This document shows, in pieces, positions 11,559-22,674 of a stretch of 64,000 nt of DNA (positions are counted from its first letter, which is position 1; each line of letters opens with the position of its first letter). The stretch is taken from the NCBI RefSeq assembly GCF_022682495.2, contig NC_071389.1, positions 10,531,199-10,595,198 on the forward strand, read 5' to 3'. The notes under the pieces are model-generated. The model searched no databases. It was given only the letters and a program-made list of their open reading frames with translations, and was not told where the DNA came from. Source of the DNA: Desmodus rotundus. Taxonomy: Eukaryota > Chordata > Mammalia > Chiroptera > Phyllostomidae. A program made the position numbers and the translations under genes.

Positions 11559-13931
11559 ATGCTCCCTGGAGGAGGAGGAGCCGAGGCCCAGGACTGGCAT
11601 TCGGACATGCAGCTGACCGGCAAGGTGGTGCTGTCCGCCGCCGCCCTGCTCCTGGTGACCGCAGCCTACAGGCTATACAAGTCGAGGCCTGCCCGAGCCC
11701 CACTGTGGGACAGGAACACCAAGGCCAAGGCTGAGGAGGAGGCAGAAGGCTCCGGACAGCCTGAAGTCCAGGGGGCACCTCGCGGGGGGCTGAGACGCCG
11801 GAGGGGAAGCAAGGAGCCGGGAGCACTGCTGGGATGCAGCTGGTACAGTTGTGGGGGCTCCCAAATCCTGGCAACAGCAGCTTCTTCCTGTGACTTGGAA
11901 GTCGAAGGGGCTTGGAAACCAGAGAGGAAAGGCACTGGTGAGGATCTGGGCGGGCGGTGCCTGGAGTCTGGCCTGGCGCCTCCTTGCTGCAGTGGCCAGG
12001 AAGCCGGAACAGCTGCTGGCAGTGAGTCCGGGCTGCTCCCCCACCCCCATCAGGGCAGTGAACCCAGAAGCTCCCCACCTTGCTCACGTGTGGTGGACGG
12101 CAGTGGTGTGGAGGGTAAGCCTGCCCCATGGCGGGATGGTGGATGCCCCGAGCAGCAGGGGACTGGGGCACAGGGGTCCCCACACCAGCCATGGACGGCC
12201 CACTCAGAAGATGAGAGTGACAGGAGCAAGAGCTGGGTCTTCACTCACGGGACAGGAGTCTGTGGGGAAGAGGCTGGGGCCCTCCAGGCTGCCTCAGATA
12301 TGGGCCTGGCCCTGCAGCAGCAGGAGGGGGCTGCCAACGCCTCCTACACCTTCTCGTCAGTGGCCTGGGTTCGAGTAGAGGAGAACTTCATAAGGGAGAA
12401 GGTGGCGGGGACCAGGCCCAGGCTGCAGGGCAAGGTGTACGAGTACTACGTCGAATCTACCTCTCAGGCCACCTCCAGAGGCAGGCTGGCCCCCGGGAGA
12501 GCAGCCCTGGATGAGGCTCCACCTCCTGTGCCAGGGCCCCTGGGAATAGGGACAGTCCCCAGAGGCCACCATGATGACAAAGAAGGTGGAGCCGATCCAG
12601 CCGCCTCCTCTCAGCCTGTGCTGTCGCCCCCCGCTCGAGGCTTCAGCAGGAAGGAAAGCCTCCTTCAGATAGTGGAGCACCCAGAGCTTCAGCTGCAGCT
12701 CAATGGCTTTGGGAGCTCTGCTCCATCCTGCCCCAACCAGAGTGCCCCACCCAGCGGCCCCACAACCGGGCAGGCTCCAGAGTCCAGCTCAGCCAGAAGC
12801 AGCGGGGAGCCCAACCTGCAGCTGGTGGCGGGAACCAATTTCTTCCACTTCCCTCTCACCCCAGGTTCAGCCCCAGATGTCCACCTGGATCTGGGAAATT
12901 GCTATGAGGTCTTGACCTTGGCCAAGAGGCAGAACCTAGAGGCCTTGAAGGAGGCTGCCTACAAAGTGATGAGTGACAACTACCTCCAGGTCCTACGCAG
13001 CCCAGACATCTATGGGCGCCTGAGCGGGGCGGAGAGGGAGCTGGTCCTTCAGCGACGGCTGCGGGGCCGCAAGTGCCTGGTGGTGGCGGACATGTGCCCC
13101 CAGGAAGACTATGGCCGCCTCTGTTGCTATGACGACGAGCAGGATGCCTGGCACCTGCTGACCCATCTGCCCCCAGAGGCTGTGTCCCGGGGCTGTGCCA
13201 TCTGCAGTATCTTCAACTATGTCTTCGTGGTGTCTGGTTGCCAGCGGTCCGGGTGCCAGCCTTCCAACCGAGTCTTCTGTTACAACCCTCTGACTGAGAT
13301 CTGGAGCGAGGTGTGCCCACTGAACCAAGCTCGACCACACTGCCAGCTGGTGGCCCTGGACGGGTACCTGTATGCCATTGGGGGCGAGTGTCTGAACACA
13401 GTCGAGCGCTATGACCCGCGCCTGGACCGCTGGACCTTTGCCCCGCCACTCCCCAACGACACCTTCGCCCTGGCGCACACAGCCACGGCGTGTGCCGGGG
13501 ACATCTTCGTCACGGGCGGCACGCTGCGCTACCTGCTGCTCCGCTTCTCCACCCAGGAGCAGCGCTGGCGGGTCGGCCCCACGGCGGGCGGCAAGGATCG
13601 CACGGCCGAGATGGTGGCGGTCAGTGGCTTCCTCTACCGCTTTGACCTCAACCGTAGCCTGGGCATTGGTGTGTACCGCTGCAGCGCCAGCGCGCGTCTC
13701 TGGTACGAGTGTGCCACATACCGGACGCCCTACCCAGACACATTCCAGTGTGCCGTGGTGGACAACCTCATCTACTGTGTGGGGCGCCGGTGCATGCTCC
13801 TCTTCCTGGCTGACCACATCTCACCCAGGTTTGTGCCCAAGGAGCTGCGGAGCTTCCCCTCCCCGCAGGGCACCCTCCTGCCCACAGTCCTGACGTTGCC
13901 CGGCCCCCACGCGGCTCAGACCAGGGTCTAG
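11559..13931 (+). CDS. KLHDC7A: Kelch domain-containing protein 7A, single coding exon
   Basis: I recognise KLHDC7A along its whole length: 790 codons against 777 residues in human, uninterrupted, as expected for this single-coding-exon gene. Residues 1-18 are a short polar lead. About 19-37 is a hydrophobic membrane anchor, followed at once by R38, K41 and R43, which suggests a cytosolic C-terminal part. Residues 45-440 are low-complexity and rich in Gly, Ser and Pro. 443-504 is a conserved helical BACK-like stretch, and 505-785 is the kelch propeller. Blade signatures are visible, such as the double glycine at 608-609 followed by Y and W625, and G653-G654. No BTB domain is present. The start is set by the first in-frame ATG, with A at -3, and matches the human N-terminus; the frame stays open 222 bases upstream but holds no ATG. 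A second ATG at 11607 lies in frame. Molecular function is poorly known; kelch propellers bind protein partners. Stop is TAG. Confidence 0.97.
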   Translation: MLPGGGGAEAQDWHSDMQLTGKVVLSAAALLLVTAAYRLYKSRPARAPLWDRNTKAKAEEEAEGSGQPEVQGAPRGGLRRRRGSKEPGALLGCSWYSCGGSQILATAASSCDLEVEGAWKPERKGTGEDLGGRCLESGLAPPCCSGQEAGTAAGSESGLLPHPHQGSEPRSSPPCSRVVDGSGVEGKPAPWRDGGCPEQQGTGAQGSPHQPWTAHSEDESDRSKSWVFTHGTGVCGEEAGALQAASDMGLALQQQEGAANASYTFSSVAWVRVEENFIREKVAGTRPRLQGKVYEYYVESTSQATSRGRLAPGRAALDEAPPPVPGPLGIGTVPRGHHDDKEGGADPAASSQPVLSPPARGFSRKESLLQIVEHPELQLQLNGFGSSAPSCPNQSAPPSGPTTGQAPESSSARSSGEPNLQLVAGTNFFHFPLTPGSAPDVHLDLGNCYEVLTLAKRQNLEALKEAAYKVMSDNYLQVLRSPDIYGRLSGAERELVLQRRLRGRKCLVVADMCPQEDYGRLCCYDDEQDAWHLLTHLPPEAVSRGCAICSIFNYVFVVSGCQRSGCQPSNRVFCYNPLTEIWSEVCPLNQARPHCQLVALDGYLYAIGGECLNTVERYDPRLDRWTFAPPLPNDTFALAHTATACAGDIFVTGGTLRYLLLRFSTQEQRWRVGPTAGGKDRTAEMVAVSGFLYRFDLNRSLGIGVYRCSASARLWYECATYRTPYPDTFQCAVVDNLIYCVGRRCMLLFLADHISPRFVPKELRSFPSPQGTLLPTVLTLPGPHAAQTRV
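13370..13720. other. Intragenic CpG-rich block in the KLHDC7A kelch region
   Basis: CpG dinucleotides are dense across the second half of the coding exon (for example 13403-13480 and 13500-13640) but sparse around the start codon and promoter. It would meet usual CpG-island criteria by eye; exact observed/expected values were not computed. Confidence 0.6.
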
Positions 13932-14462
13932 CTGCCTTCTGCTGGGCAGCCCCTGCCCACTGCACCATGGGCCATTTCTGGGAGATCAGGCAGCCAAGAA
14001 TTAGCTCCAGAAGGTGAATTCTAGTCCTACTGCCTTCGCTGGCTGGGGCTCTGAGATGCATCTTTTCTGTCAGTGGGCCACAGGGGGCAAGTGGGAAAAT
14101 AGAACTCGGGACTGGCGTTCTGAGGCCAAGGACAGCCACTTCTCCAGGGCTGGCTTCAAGTCTGAATTCTGGGGGACTCCAGGACCCCAGCAAACTTCAG
14201 GGACACTACCATACCATAACTGTGATTCAGGTGCCAGTTGACCCCAGTGACCCGTCAAGCTGACCCCACTGGAGATGGGCCCCTTCCTAAACATTGGCCC
14301 CTGAGCCTCTACTGCCAAGGTTCCCAGAAGCACCTGGAACACACAGGTGGAAAAAGTCAAGGGAGGCGGTTCAGACAGGACTAGCAGGAGCCCGGAGCCC
14401 AGCGGCCCAGCCAGAGGGAGAGAAGGTGGAAGAAGTCAAACAGCAGAAGCTGGAGGGCTTTG

Positions 14463-14497
14463 TTTTCTTTCCTTTCTTTTCTTTTCTTTTCTTTTTG
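14463..14497. repeat. (TTTTC)n pyrimidine tract in the KLHDC7A 3' UTR
   Basis: About five TTTTC units, pure pyrimidine apart from one flanking G. Confidence 0.9.
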
Positions 14498-16269
14498 TTT
14501 TGGCTGCAGAGTAAATTAACCAAAGCCTGCTTCAGTTTTCCTCATTACCTGGAATTCTAACACGACAAACCTCCATTTCTATCAGCCATTTGACAAGGTA
14601 CATCTTTTTGTTGTGGTCTATTACAGATATGGTCGGTCCTGGGAGAGGCAGGAGAAGATGGGGTCCAAGGAACGCAGTCCCCCTGGGGCCCCCTGACTCT
14701 CTCCCCAGATCGCAGAGCCCTTCACGGTACAGCTCTCCCAGGAACCCAGCCTCATACCTCGGGGGTGGGGGACAGTCTCTGCCGACCAGTCGACCCTTTC
14801 AGGCTGGTGAGAGCCAGTGGTGTGATCTGCCCTCCCCGTGCTGTGTGCCACCTGGTCAGCAGCAGGCAGGGGAGGACCAGGGAGGGGTGGGCCCGGGATG
14901 GAGCTGAGGAACTAGAAGTGACACATGAGGAGGCTGGGATCTCTTTTGCCACCAGGTTTGGGAACTTCTCATAGGGAAGAGACCTCCAGCCCCAGAAGTT
15001 CCCCATTGCCCTGGAGGGAAGAGAGAGAGATGGGTCCCATCTCTAACCACAGCCCTGCTCCATCCCCAAGGGAGAGGAACACACAGACAGAGGAGTGGTC
15101 AGGCTCTCGGTCCCAGCCAGAAGTCAGGGGGGCAGAGACTCCTTCTATGTGACAAGCAGCAGGGAGGACAGAAGTAGAGATGGGGGTGCACCAGGGCAGG
15201 GCTGACAGGTCAGAGATAAGGGACTATGGACTCCAGCGTCCCTCTCTTGGAAATGGGAAGGACAACTTGTGCCCTTCTCTACTGGGACATAAACGAGAGC
15301 ATCCGGTGAAAGTTCTTCCCAAGTTCCTGGGGGTCCAGGCAGGAGCTGGTGTTCCCTGCAGCTGCTGGGGCTGAGCCGGGGTCGATCTGGAAGGGGTAGG
15401 ATGGGAACGGAGAATGAGGAGGAGCTTGGCGTGGACACAAGGGCTTTCAGTGGGCCACACAAAGCCCAGGGCCCGGGAGGTGAAGCTGCTTAGTTTATTC
15501 CGAAATTGGAGGTTGAGAAAGGAAAGCAGCTAAGATTGGTGCCTGGGAAGAGTGACCCCTCACCAAGGCTACGCCCAAAGTCAGAGTCAACACTGAGGCA
15601 TGAACCTCCCAGGGACCCAGGGGACTGGGGGCTGCCGCAGTGACATGACTAGGAGGTGGCATCGGCATGGTGGTGCCAGGCTGGGGTTTGCTTGGGAAGA
15701 GAACCCCACGTGGGAGCTGGGGCAGGTGCAGCCCCAGGGACAGGGGCAGGGGCAGGTGAGGAGCCAGGTGGAGGACAAGCCCATGGCGTACTTATGGTAG
15801 GGACAAGGGAAATGGTTCCAGGGACAAGGAGGTAACGTTTGCTCCAGACACAGTGAGGGCAGGTGTGGTCTCCACGATGACAGGGAGAGCTGAGCTCTGG
15901 GCCTGGGCTAAGCTGGGAAGGAGTGACACGGTGTCTCTGCCTCCCTCTGGTCCCCTGGCAGACTTCACTCACCGATTGCCATCCCTTTTCCTGCTGGGCC
16001 TTTCTAAGGGCCTCAGATGGGTTTCAGCACAGGGCCCCAGCCATCATTGCCGATTAGAGCTGGTCAGGGCCGTCGTGGCACAGCAGGCAGTCCAGGGGCC
16101 ACAGCCACCCACCTGGAGCCCTGGAGGTCCCAGCTCGATGACAGAAGGCTGAGGCCAGGCATACTTCCTGGTGCTGGAGGTGCTGCAGCGCCCTGCGGGG
16201 ACCCGTATTCATCAGGGTGCACATTCTAATGGAGGAAAATAGGCAATTTTGATGAACCAGTACATAAGT

Positions 16270-16480
16270 AAATGGGACCCGTGCTGGGTCAGGGCCATGG
16301 AGACAGAGAAGGCAGGCCCGTGGGAGAGTGTGAGCAGGCCTTCCCGATAAGATGACATTGAGCAGAGACCTGAATGGGAATCTGGAGAACCGCAGAGGCC
16401 AGGGCTGGCTCAGGGCACGGGAAGCCTGGCCATGCCACCCGAAGGCCTTTGTCACGAGGGCAGCAGAATGGAGGTCTGCC
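16270..16480 (-). repeat. L2 LINE fragment
   Basis: An inverted L2 block is visible: 'gggccatggagacagagaa', then 'gatgacattgagcagagac', a decayed form of the 'gtgacgtttaagctgagac' L2 motif, then 'ctgaatggg'. Confidence 0.6.
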
Positions 16481-16815
16481 TCCTAGGAGCTCCATCTCAG
16501 TGTGTGAAGGCGGCAGCAGCCCAGCTGTTCTGCCTGCCACGTCCGGGAGAGAATCCTCTCCCGTCGACATTTATAAAAGAGGGCCCTCGCTCGACGACCC
16601 ACCGCATTCCCGGGAGAGAAGCAGTGTTCGCACAAGTAGGGGCGAAAGTCAGGACAAGGACCAGGACACCACAGACGCCACCCCTGGATGTGTGGCTGCG
16701 TGTCAGCCGGCCCACATGACTCCATGGGTTCAGGGGCTAGGATTTCCACGTGACCTGGTTTGACAGCCTGGTCTGTCAACCTGTAGCCCTCAGCCTCAGA
16801 GTGGCCTCTATGTCA

Positions 16816-16821
16816 AATAAA
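16816..16821 (+). terminator. Likely KLHDC7A polyadenylation signal AATAAA
   Basis: This is the first canonical AATAAA I find after the KLHDC7A stop codon. It is followed within 30 bases by T- and GT-containing sequence. A second AATAAA at 17849-17854 could be an alternative but lies beside repeat-derived sequence. Confidence 0.55.
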
Positions 16822-16924
16822 GCTTCTCCCTGGGTCATCTGGCCTACCTTCCCAATAAGAGGTCTTTCTGCTTCAGGGGAAAAAATACCCTAAGTCTGGT
16901 TTGCTTTCTACATGAGACTAACCA

Positions 16925-17275
16925 TGCCGTTATAGAAAAATGAAAATTGGAAAATACAGAAAAGTATAAAAAATCTCCCCAATTAACCCCTGCCGTGGTG
17001 TACGTCCCTCCGGCCTGTTTCTTCCGTGAGTGGATTTTGGTTGGGCTTGACTTTTGCCTAGGTGTGATTATGCTGAATATACGATTCAGTTGCTTCCTTT
17101 TTTCCACTTAGCTTTTGAAAATAAGCATTTTCCCGTGTTATTACAAACCCTCGGTAAACAACGTTTCAATAGTTGCACAACATTCCATCCGGCGGCTGTA
17201 CCATGGTTTATTTAACATCCCCCCTCCTGTTGGGTCTGTAGGTTTGTTTTTTCTGTCATAAAGAAAACGTCCCTT
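16925..17275 (+). repeat. Old LINE fragment, L1M/L1ME-like
   Basis: Two diagnostic blocks occur in order: 'ggaaaatacagaaaagtata', then 'cattttcccgtgttattac' and 'acaacattccatccggcgg' leading to 'accatggtttatttaacat'. I know these from old L1-derived dispersed repeats; the subfamily is uncertain. Confidence 0.6.
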
Positions 17276-17539
17276 GTTTTCTTATTCCTCTCTGTCTGGG
17301 GCCTCTGTCAATATTTACAAGAGAAGCCCAGCCTCGGTCTTTTCTGGAATAGCAGGGTTGTCAAAACAACCACAGAAGCCACAGCATTCGCCTAGGGCTA
17401 GGCCCGGCCCCGCTCTGATAGGGCACAGGGCCGCCCTTGCAGGCGCCCAGCCTGGAAGGCCAGGCTCTCTGCAGGGGCCACCCCAGGCTTCCTGCCCCGT
17501 GGTGCTCCTGGAGCCAGGATGTAAGACAGAGCCCCGGGT

Positions 17540-17660
17540 CTTGTACAGCCACTGCACGAGACACTTTCTACATGTCACCTCGTTGACCCCCCCTACACCC
17601 CGTTTTACAGGGGACAAAACTGAGGCTCAGAGAGGACAAAAGAACTTGCCTTGGTAGCAA
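17540..17660 (-). repeat. MIR SINE fragment
   Basis: The inverted core 'caaaactgaggctcagagag' is followed by 'gacaaaagaacttgcc'. Confidence 0.8.
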
Positions 17661-17867
17661 AGTTCAGGGACCCTCAGTTTCCTTAAAAGCATACTGGAGC
17701 CAGGCCCACTCTCAACATGGTGGTCTTTCCATTCCCCTCTCAGGGGGCTCAGGAGCTAAGAAGTTGGCGCCAGCTGTCATCTGGCTGCCCCCAATCCCTT
17801 CTCCACCCACACCAATCAAGTATGCTCTATCCTTGAACTTTGAACCCAAATAAACTTTTCTGCAACT

Positions 17868-17965
17868 CTCTGATCCTCATTATCTGCGTCTGTAAAATGG
17901 GTTTGCCACTGCCACTCCATCGTGGGTGTTATAATAACTAAGAGAATGTGGGTAAAGCACCCAGC
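17868..17965 (+). repeat. MIR SINE fragment
   Basis: The core resembles 'cctcattatctgcgtctgta' then 'aaaatgggtttgcc', ending in 'aaagcacccagcccaggg'. Confidence 0.8.
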
Positions 17966-20714
17966 CCAGGGTCTGCGCCCAAGTCGGTCTTGGTGTCTTC
18001 TGCGGGTGGGGGGTGGGGCTGCCCCGAGCCAGCTCACTGGGGAGTGGTGTCTGAGGTTTACCCTGCAGGGCCCCATCCAGTTCGACAAGGTCTGGGGTGT
18101 GCTCACATTATCGATGTTGTAGATCACCCAGGTTTGGAGACTCTGAGCCTCTGTGCCCCTCATCCAGGGTAAGAACAGACTGGCTGCTGATGGGAGTGTC
18201 AGGCTCAGGCACAAAGCACTGGCCCAGGCTGTCCACAGCACAGGGGAGCTTTGAAGCTGCTTAGAGCCGCAGGGCGGAAAGCTGGACCAGGCCTGCAGGG
18301 TGTGGGGTCTCCTTCCTTTTACAGATTGGGGGTGAGAGCCACTGGGGGCGACTGGGAGGGGTTTGGATAGTTAGAGCTACAATAGGTGCCCAGCACTTCC
18401 CGCCTTTGTCACCCTTCCCTGGGAGGGCCTTGCGGCCCCAGGGTGGCCCAGGTGTCCCCTGAAGCTGTGGCTGGGAGGAGCCCCTGGGCAGCTGGGAGGC
18501 TGCGGCAGAGGGAGGGAGATGAAACGTGAAGGGAGGAGGTGCGTTCAGGGAGGGGAGACGCGGAGGACACAGAGGATGCACCGGGAAGAAAGGATGGCCT
18601 GCCGGAGCGTTTCTGCAAACAGCTCCCAGCCTCTATTTTTTGAAAGGTGGGATGTGGGTCAAAATAAAACAAAAAGTGAAAAAGGATCGAGTCTGGGTTG
18701 CCATCTTGCCTGCGGGGAGGAAGTGGAGACACGGGCCTACACCCCGAATAGAAACCCTGCAGCACCTGCCCCAGGCTCCTTGCAGATCGAACCCTCCCCG
18801 AGACCCGCTGTCTGGAAGGGTTGCCCCCACCACAGAGGGCTGGAAACAAAGAGAAGACGTTCCGCAAAAATTAGAAATTACTATTTCACTCCCATTGTTA
18901 CAGCTACCTTTTTATTATTAAAAAACTGGAAGGGAGAAATGTCATCGTTGTCATACCTTTGTTGAGCCGTCCCGACACTAACAGAAGCTCCACTTGTATG
19001 ACATCATTGTGCCCTGCAAACAACCGTAGTACATGGCAAAACTGGCCACATTTCCCCTTCCCATCAGCTTCTCCACCCCCTGAATGCGGCTGTGGGACCT
19101 GCTTTAAACAACTGGGGCCTGGGGTGGACTCTCTTTGGGCTCTTAGAAACCTCGAGACGGTCACCAGGTGCACCAGCCCGGCTGGCCTGCTGGGTGATGA
19201 CTGACATGTGGCCCAAATGCCCATCAAGTTCCCCAGCACTCGTCTCCACTCAGAATCTCAAAGCCCTCGTGGTCCCATTTCGCAGATGAAGTAACGAAGG
19301 CTCGGAGGGGCTCACAGCTGTGATGTGAGTACTCATCCTTCAAGGCCTTGAAAATGGGGCCTCGGCTCCTCCCCACCGACACCCCCACTCCTGATCGGGC
19401 GCCCCACACTGCACACGTAACTCCCTCACCTCTCACTCTGCAGCCTCTGCTTATGGGTCTGCTGTCCCCGGTGAGTCCCCCGTGAGCACCAAGGATGTCT
19501 TGTCTGCCTCTGTCCTGGGTGCCAGCACAGAGTGGCCACCGGGCATGGCTCAGAGGAAGCCGCAGCCACACCGTGTTCTCGTTTGGAATGTGCCATCGGG
19601 CACCAGGACCCAGTGTTTGGCACTATCCAGCGGGGCTGCTTTCCTGTGCCCAAGAGAGACAGTTTCCTACCTTCAGCTCTTTCTTCAAACAGCCCCTCTT
19701 CACGCTGACATGCAATATCAGGGCGCAGAGCCCCTTGTGCTGAGCACAACTGCTCTGATGAAACTGCCAGCACCCGCACACTAACCAAGAGCCCTACTCA
19801 CTGCCCATGCAAGGGGCAGGCCAGCTCAGCCTGGGAGGAGCCCCCTGAGGAGCCTGACTGGCAGGGGTTGGTGGACAAATACCCAGGCTCCCTCCACCCT
19901 CAGTGGATAGCTCAGGCTCTGCGCTGGCTCCCTGGATAACACGCCTTTAACAAGTTCCTGCACACTCCCCATCGATCCTCCCCCTGCACCTCCATCCTTT
20001 GAGAGACAAGAGAGGAGTCGCACCTCCTTCCCCCTTAAGCCCAAGCCCTCTTAGGCTCTTTAGGACTTCACACTAGGGACAGCCCTGTTCCAGCACCAGC
20101 CAAGTGCCCTGTCTCCTGGCTGGGGAAAAGAAGATTCAAACGGACTCCGGCCTCTCCACCGTAAAACAAGAGCTGCTTTCTCATGACCACTGATAAAGAA
20201 AAGCCGCGAATGCACTTTAGCGGGTTAGAAACACGACCCAAATATAATGCAGCTTTATTTGTTATGAGTGTCAAAGGGACGTGGTGTCTTTGTGTTCTTG
20301 AAAAGAGTTCATTTTAGCCTGTGAAGATCTGTGGTTGTTTCTCCTGCAATCACGTTTAGACTGTCCCATTCAGCAATCTTTACTTTGTAGAAAATGCGAG
20401 GGTTAGCTTACCATGTGGCCTCAATTTGAATCATAATACATCTTGAGTAGACTCTTAAAAAAAAAAAAAAGCCTCTTGTTACAGAAGGCTTCCCATCTGA
20501 TCTGGAGGAGCCAAAATGTTGGATTGTACGTAGGAACATTGAAACCCACGCCCGGCATCTTTCGGCCCCTTGGTTTCACTTCCCAAGCCCGGTCTCTCTC
20601 CCCTGGACCACACGGCAGGGGTGGAGGGTGGAGGGCGGAGGATGATGGCAAATTCAGAAAATACCAGCCTCAGGAAGACCCAGGGAAGTGATGTCTTTCG
20701 TACTAGTTGTCTTT

Positions 20715-21005
20715 TCTCTCTGAAACATATTTTATCATGGCAAATACACATAACAACATTCCCCATCATAGTAACCACTTTAAAACGTACAATCCAGTGG
20801 TCTTGAGCACGTTCACCAGGCTGCGTGTCTGCTTTACATGGTTACAAAAGACATGCAAACATTTATTGTCAAACATAGAATCGGAAAAATACAGAGAAGT
20901 CCAAAGAAGACAGTAGAAATCACCCCCACTCAGGAATAATCGGTTATTGTTTTGACTTCTTTATTTCCAATCTCTTATTTATTATCCATAATTTTTAAAA
21001 TAATA
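20715..21005 (+). repeat. Old LINE-derived sequence interrupted by the Ves insertion
   Basis: 'ggcaaatacacataacaaca', 'gtggtcttgagcacgttca' and 'cggaaaaatacagagaagtc' resemble dispersed L1M/L1ME-type sequence. The same family recurs at 21315-21530 and 16925-17275. Confidence 0.5.
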
Positions 21006-21010
21006 AACAG

Positions 21011-21237
21011 GGCCCTGGCCAGTGTGGCTCAGTTCGCTGGGCATTATCCCGCAAAGAGGAAGGTCGCTGGTTTGACCCCCGGTCGGGACGCATGCCTGGG
21101 TTGCAGGTTTGGCCCACAGTCGGAGGTGCAGGTTTGGTACCCAGTTGATGGATATTTCTCTCCGTCTGTTTCTCCCTCCCTTCCCCTCTCTCTAAAAATA
21201 AGTAAATAAATGTTAAAAATAAAAATAAAAGTAAAAA
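21011..21237 (+). repeat. Ves SINE (bat tRNA-derived)
   Basis: It begins 'ggccctggccagtgtggctc' and has a degraded B box ('ggtcgctggtttgaccccc'), the 'gcatgcctgggttgcaggt' block, a CT-rich stretch and an A/T-rich 'aataagtaaataaatg' tail. The target duplication could not be resolved because the flanks are A/T-rich. Confidence 0.93.
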
Positions 21238-21314
21238 ATGGGGTCTTACTCTGAACTTGCAGTATAACTGACCTTTTCTTCTACCAAGAATATTATGACA
21301 GTTTCGAATTTAAA

Positions 21315-21530
21315 AAAATGCACCACTGGGGTTCACTTTATTGTGGTAAAATGCACACACGGTAAAATGTACGGTTTTAACTAATTTAAAGTGTGCAGCT
21401 CAGAGGCAGTAAGTGCATCCGTATTGTGCACCCCCTGGCACCCCCAGCTCGCTCGTCATCTCAAGGAGAAACCAGTGCCCATTAAACGCGAACACCGCTC
21501 CCTCTGCAACCCCCCACCAGCCCCTGGTGA
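21315..21530 (+). repeat. Old LINE-derived fragment, L1ME-like
   Basis: 'tttattgtggtaaaatgca' and 'aaaatgtacggttttaacta', then 'agaaaccagtgcccattaaa', are characteristic of this family. Subfamily uncertain. Confidence 0.6.
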
Positions 21531-21639
21531 GTAAGTTTTCTCTAACTTTGGAAAGCACCCTTTTCAAGTATAAAGAAGTTCTCTGTGCCGTCAGCACAGA
21601 TAATTGGGAATGTGCCTTAAGCACAAAGACACGGAGGTT

Positions 21640-21990
21640 TTCATTCATTTTGGAAAGTTCCGCAAACAATGCAGAACCCAGCTCGGTGGGATGCTTTGGG
21701 GCAAAACAATCAATAGCTTCTTTCTCAAAGACCCTCCCCTCCCCTTCTCCTTGCCACGGGGAAAGACAAAGGGAAAAACACTCTCTCTGTTCTCTACAAC
21801 CTCCTCCATCATCACTCCGAACTAATTACTGTTGGAGCTTTAACAAAAATGCAGTTTGGAAAAGGCAGAGGTAGAAAACATGTTAACAATTGTGTTGTGG
21901 GCCCTAATTATAGAGCGATGAGCATGCAGAGCAGTGTGGGACGGAGTCACTGTAATCACACAGTAATAACCTCTGCGAAGGTGTGAGCTC
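21640..21990. promoter_or_regulatory. Candidate conserved noncoding element
   Basis: This block carries no repeat signature I recognise. It has clustered homeodomain cores ('gaactaattactgttg', 'ggccctaattatagag') and SOX-like ACAATTG/ACAAT sites at 21665, 21703 and 21885. Conservation was not tested. Confidence 0.3.
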
Positions 21991-22059
21991 GCACACCCAG
22001 GACAGCAGTGGCTGGGTTGAAGGAGCCTCGGGGTACAGTGCACAGGGGATGAACAGAAG

Positions 22060-22670
22060 GCGTACCAAGGAGTGAAAAGACCAGGGCTTGGGCGGTGAAA
22101 GGAAAGGTTGCCTTTCCTGGAGGCAGGGAGGTGGGACAGGAAGTGACGAGGCTAGCAAGTCAGCACAGTTTGACAGATGTGAGTGCCCCCTTCTTCCATC
22201 CGACTTGTATAAGCTCCTGCGCCCTGCAAGGTGCGAGGGTTGTGGTTGTGAACAGGTCAGCACAATCTCCCGGAGAAGCCAGGAGTGCGCTGGGGACCAG
22301 CTCCATAAAGACTGGTGGACTGGCAGGAACTCAGTGCAGGCAGTAAATGCACTGTGATGGAGAGTGTCAGGAGGGACGCACCTCATCGTTCCCAAGGTGG
22401 CTTCTTGGAGGAGGTGACGTTTAAGCTGTGATATGAAAAATGAGAAGGACTTGGCTTGAAGGGAGAGAGGAAGAACATTCTGGAAGGAGGGAACCCAAGA
22501 GCAAGGGCCCTGTGCCTTCCCCAGAGGCCAGTGTGGCCAGAGAGGTGATATGAGGCCGAGGCCAGCCAGGTCACGCAGGGCAATGTCACACTGTCCATTG
22601 TCAGCTATGCTAAGAAGTTTGGATTTTACCTTCAGCTCGATGAGAAGCCCCCAAAGGGCTTTTTGCTTTT
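22060..22670 (-). repeat. L2 LINE, 3' half
   Basis: Inverted L2 landmarks in order: 'ggaggaggtgacgtttaagc', 'ggccagtgtggccagagag', 'gccaggtcacgcagggcaat', 'agaagtttggattttacctt', 'gatgagaagcccccaaaggg'. It explains the 275-codon minus-strand frame at 21904-22731. Confidence 0.8.
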
Positions 22671-22674
22671 TTTT

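Larger units (their letters stand above)
13932..16840 (+). other. KLHDC7A: KLHDC7A 3' untranslated region (predicted)
   Basis: From the TAG to just after the first canonical AATAAA is about 2.9 kb. This agrees with the long 3' UTR of the human transcript as I recall it. The stretch holds a TTTTC tract at 14463-14497, an L2-like minus-strand fragment near 16270-16480, and otherwise unique GC-rich sequence. No significant open frame lies in it. The exact end is inferred from the signal position only. Confidence 0.6.
17281..20714. other. Gene-free intergenic DNA right of KLHDC7A
   Basis: It holds two MIRs (17540-17660 minus, 17868-17965 plus) and otherwise unique-looking sequence. A run of A at 20456-20470 and A/T-rich DNA at 20160-20470 precede an old L1 piece. 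No open frame resembles a known protein. Confidence 0.55.

Noticed and set aside
12993..13817. Minus-strand 274-codon frame opposite KLHDC7A
   Set aside because: It is a mirror frame of a GC-rich coding exon; codon-position GC bias explains the lack of stops.
17849..17854. Second AATAAA as the KLHDC7A 3' end
   Set aside because: It lies after old L1 sequence and beside a MIR; the earlier signal at 16816 fits the expected 3' UTR length better.
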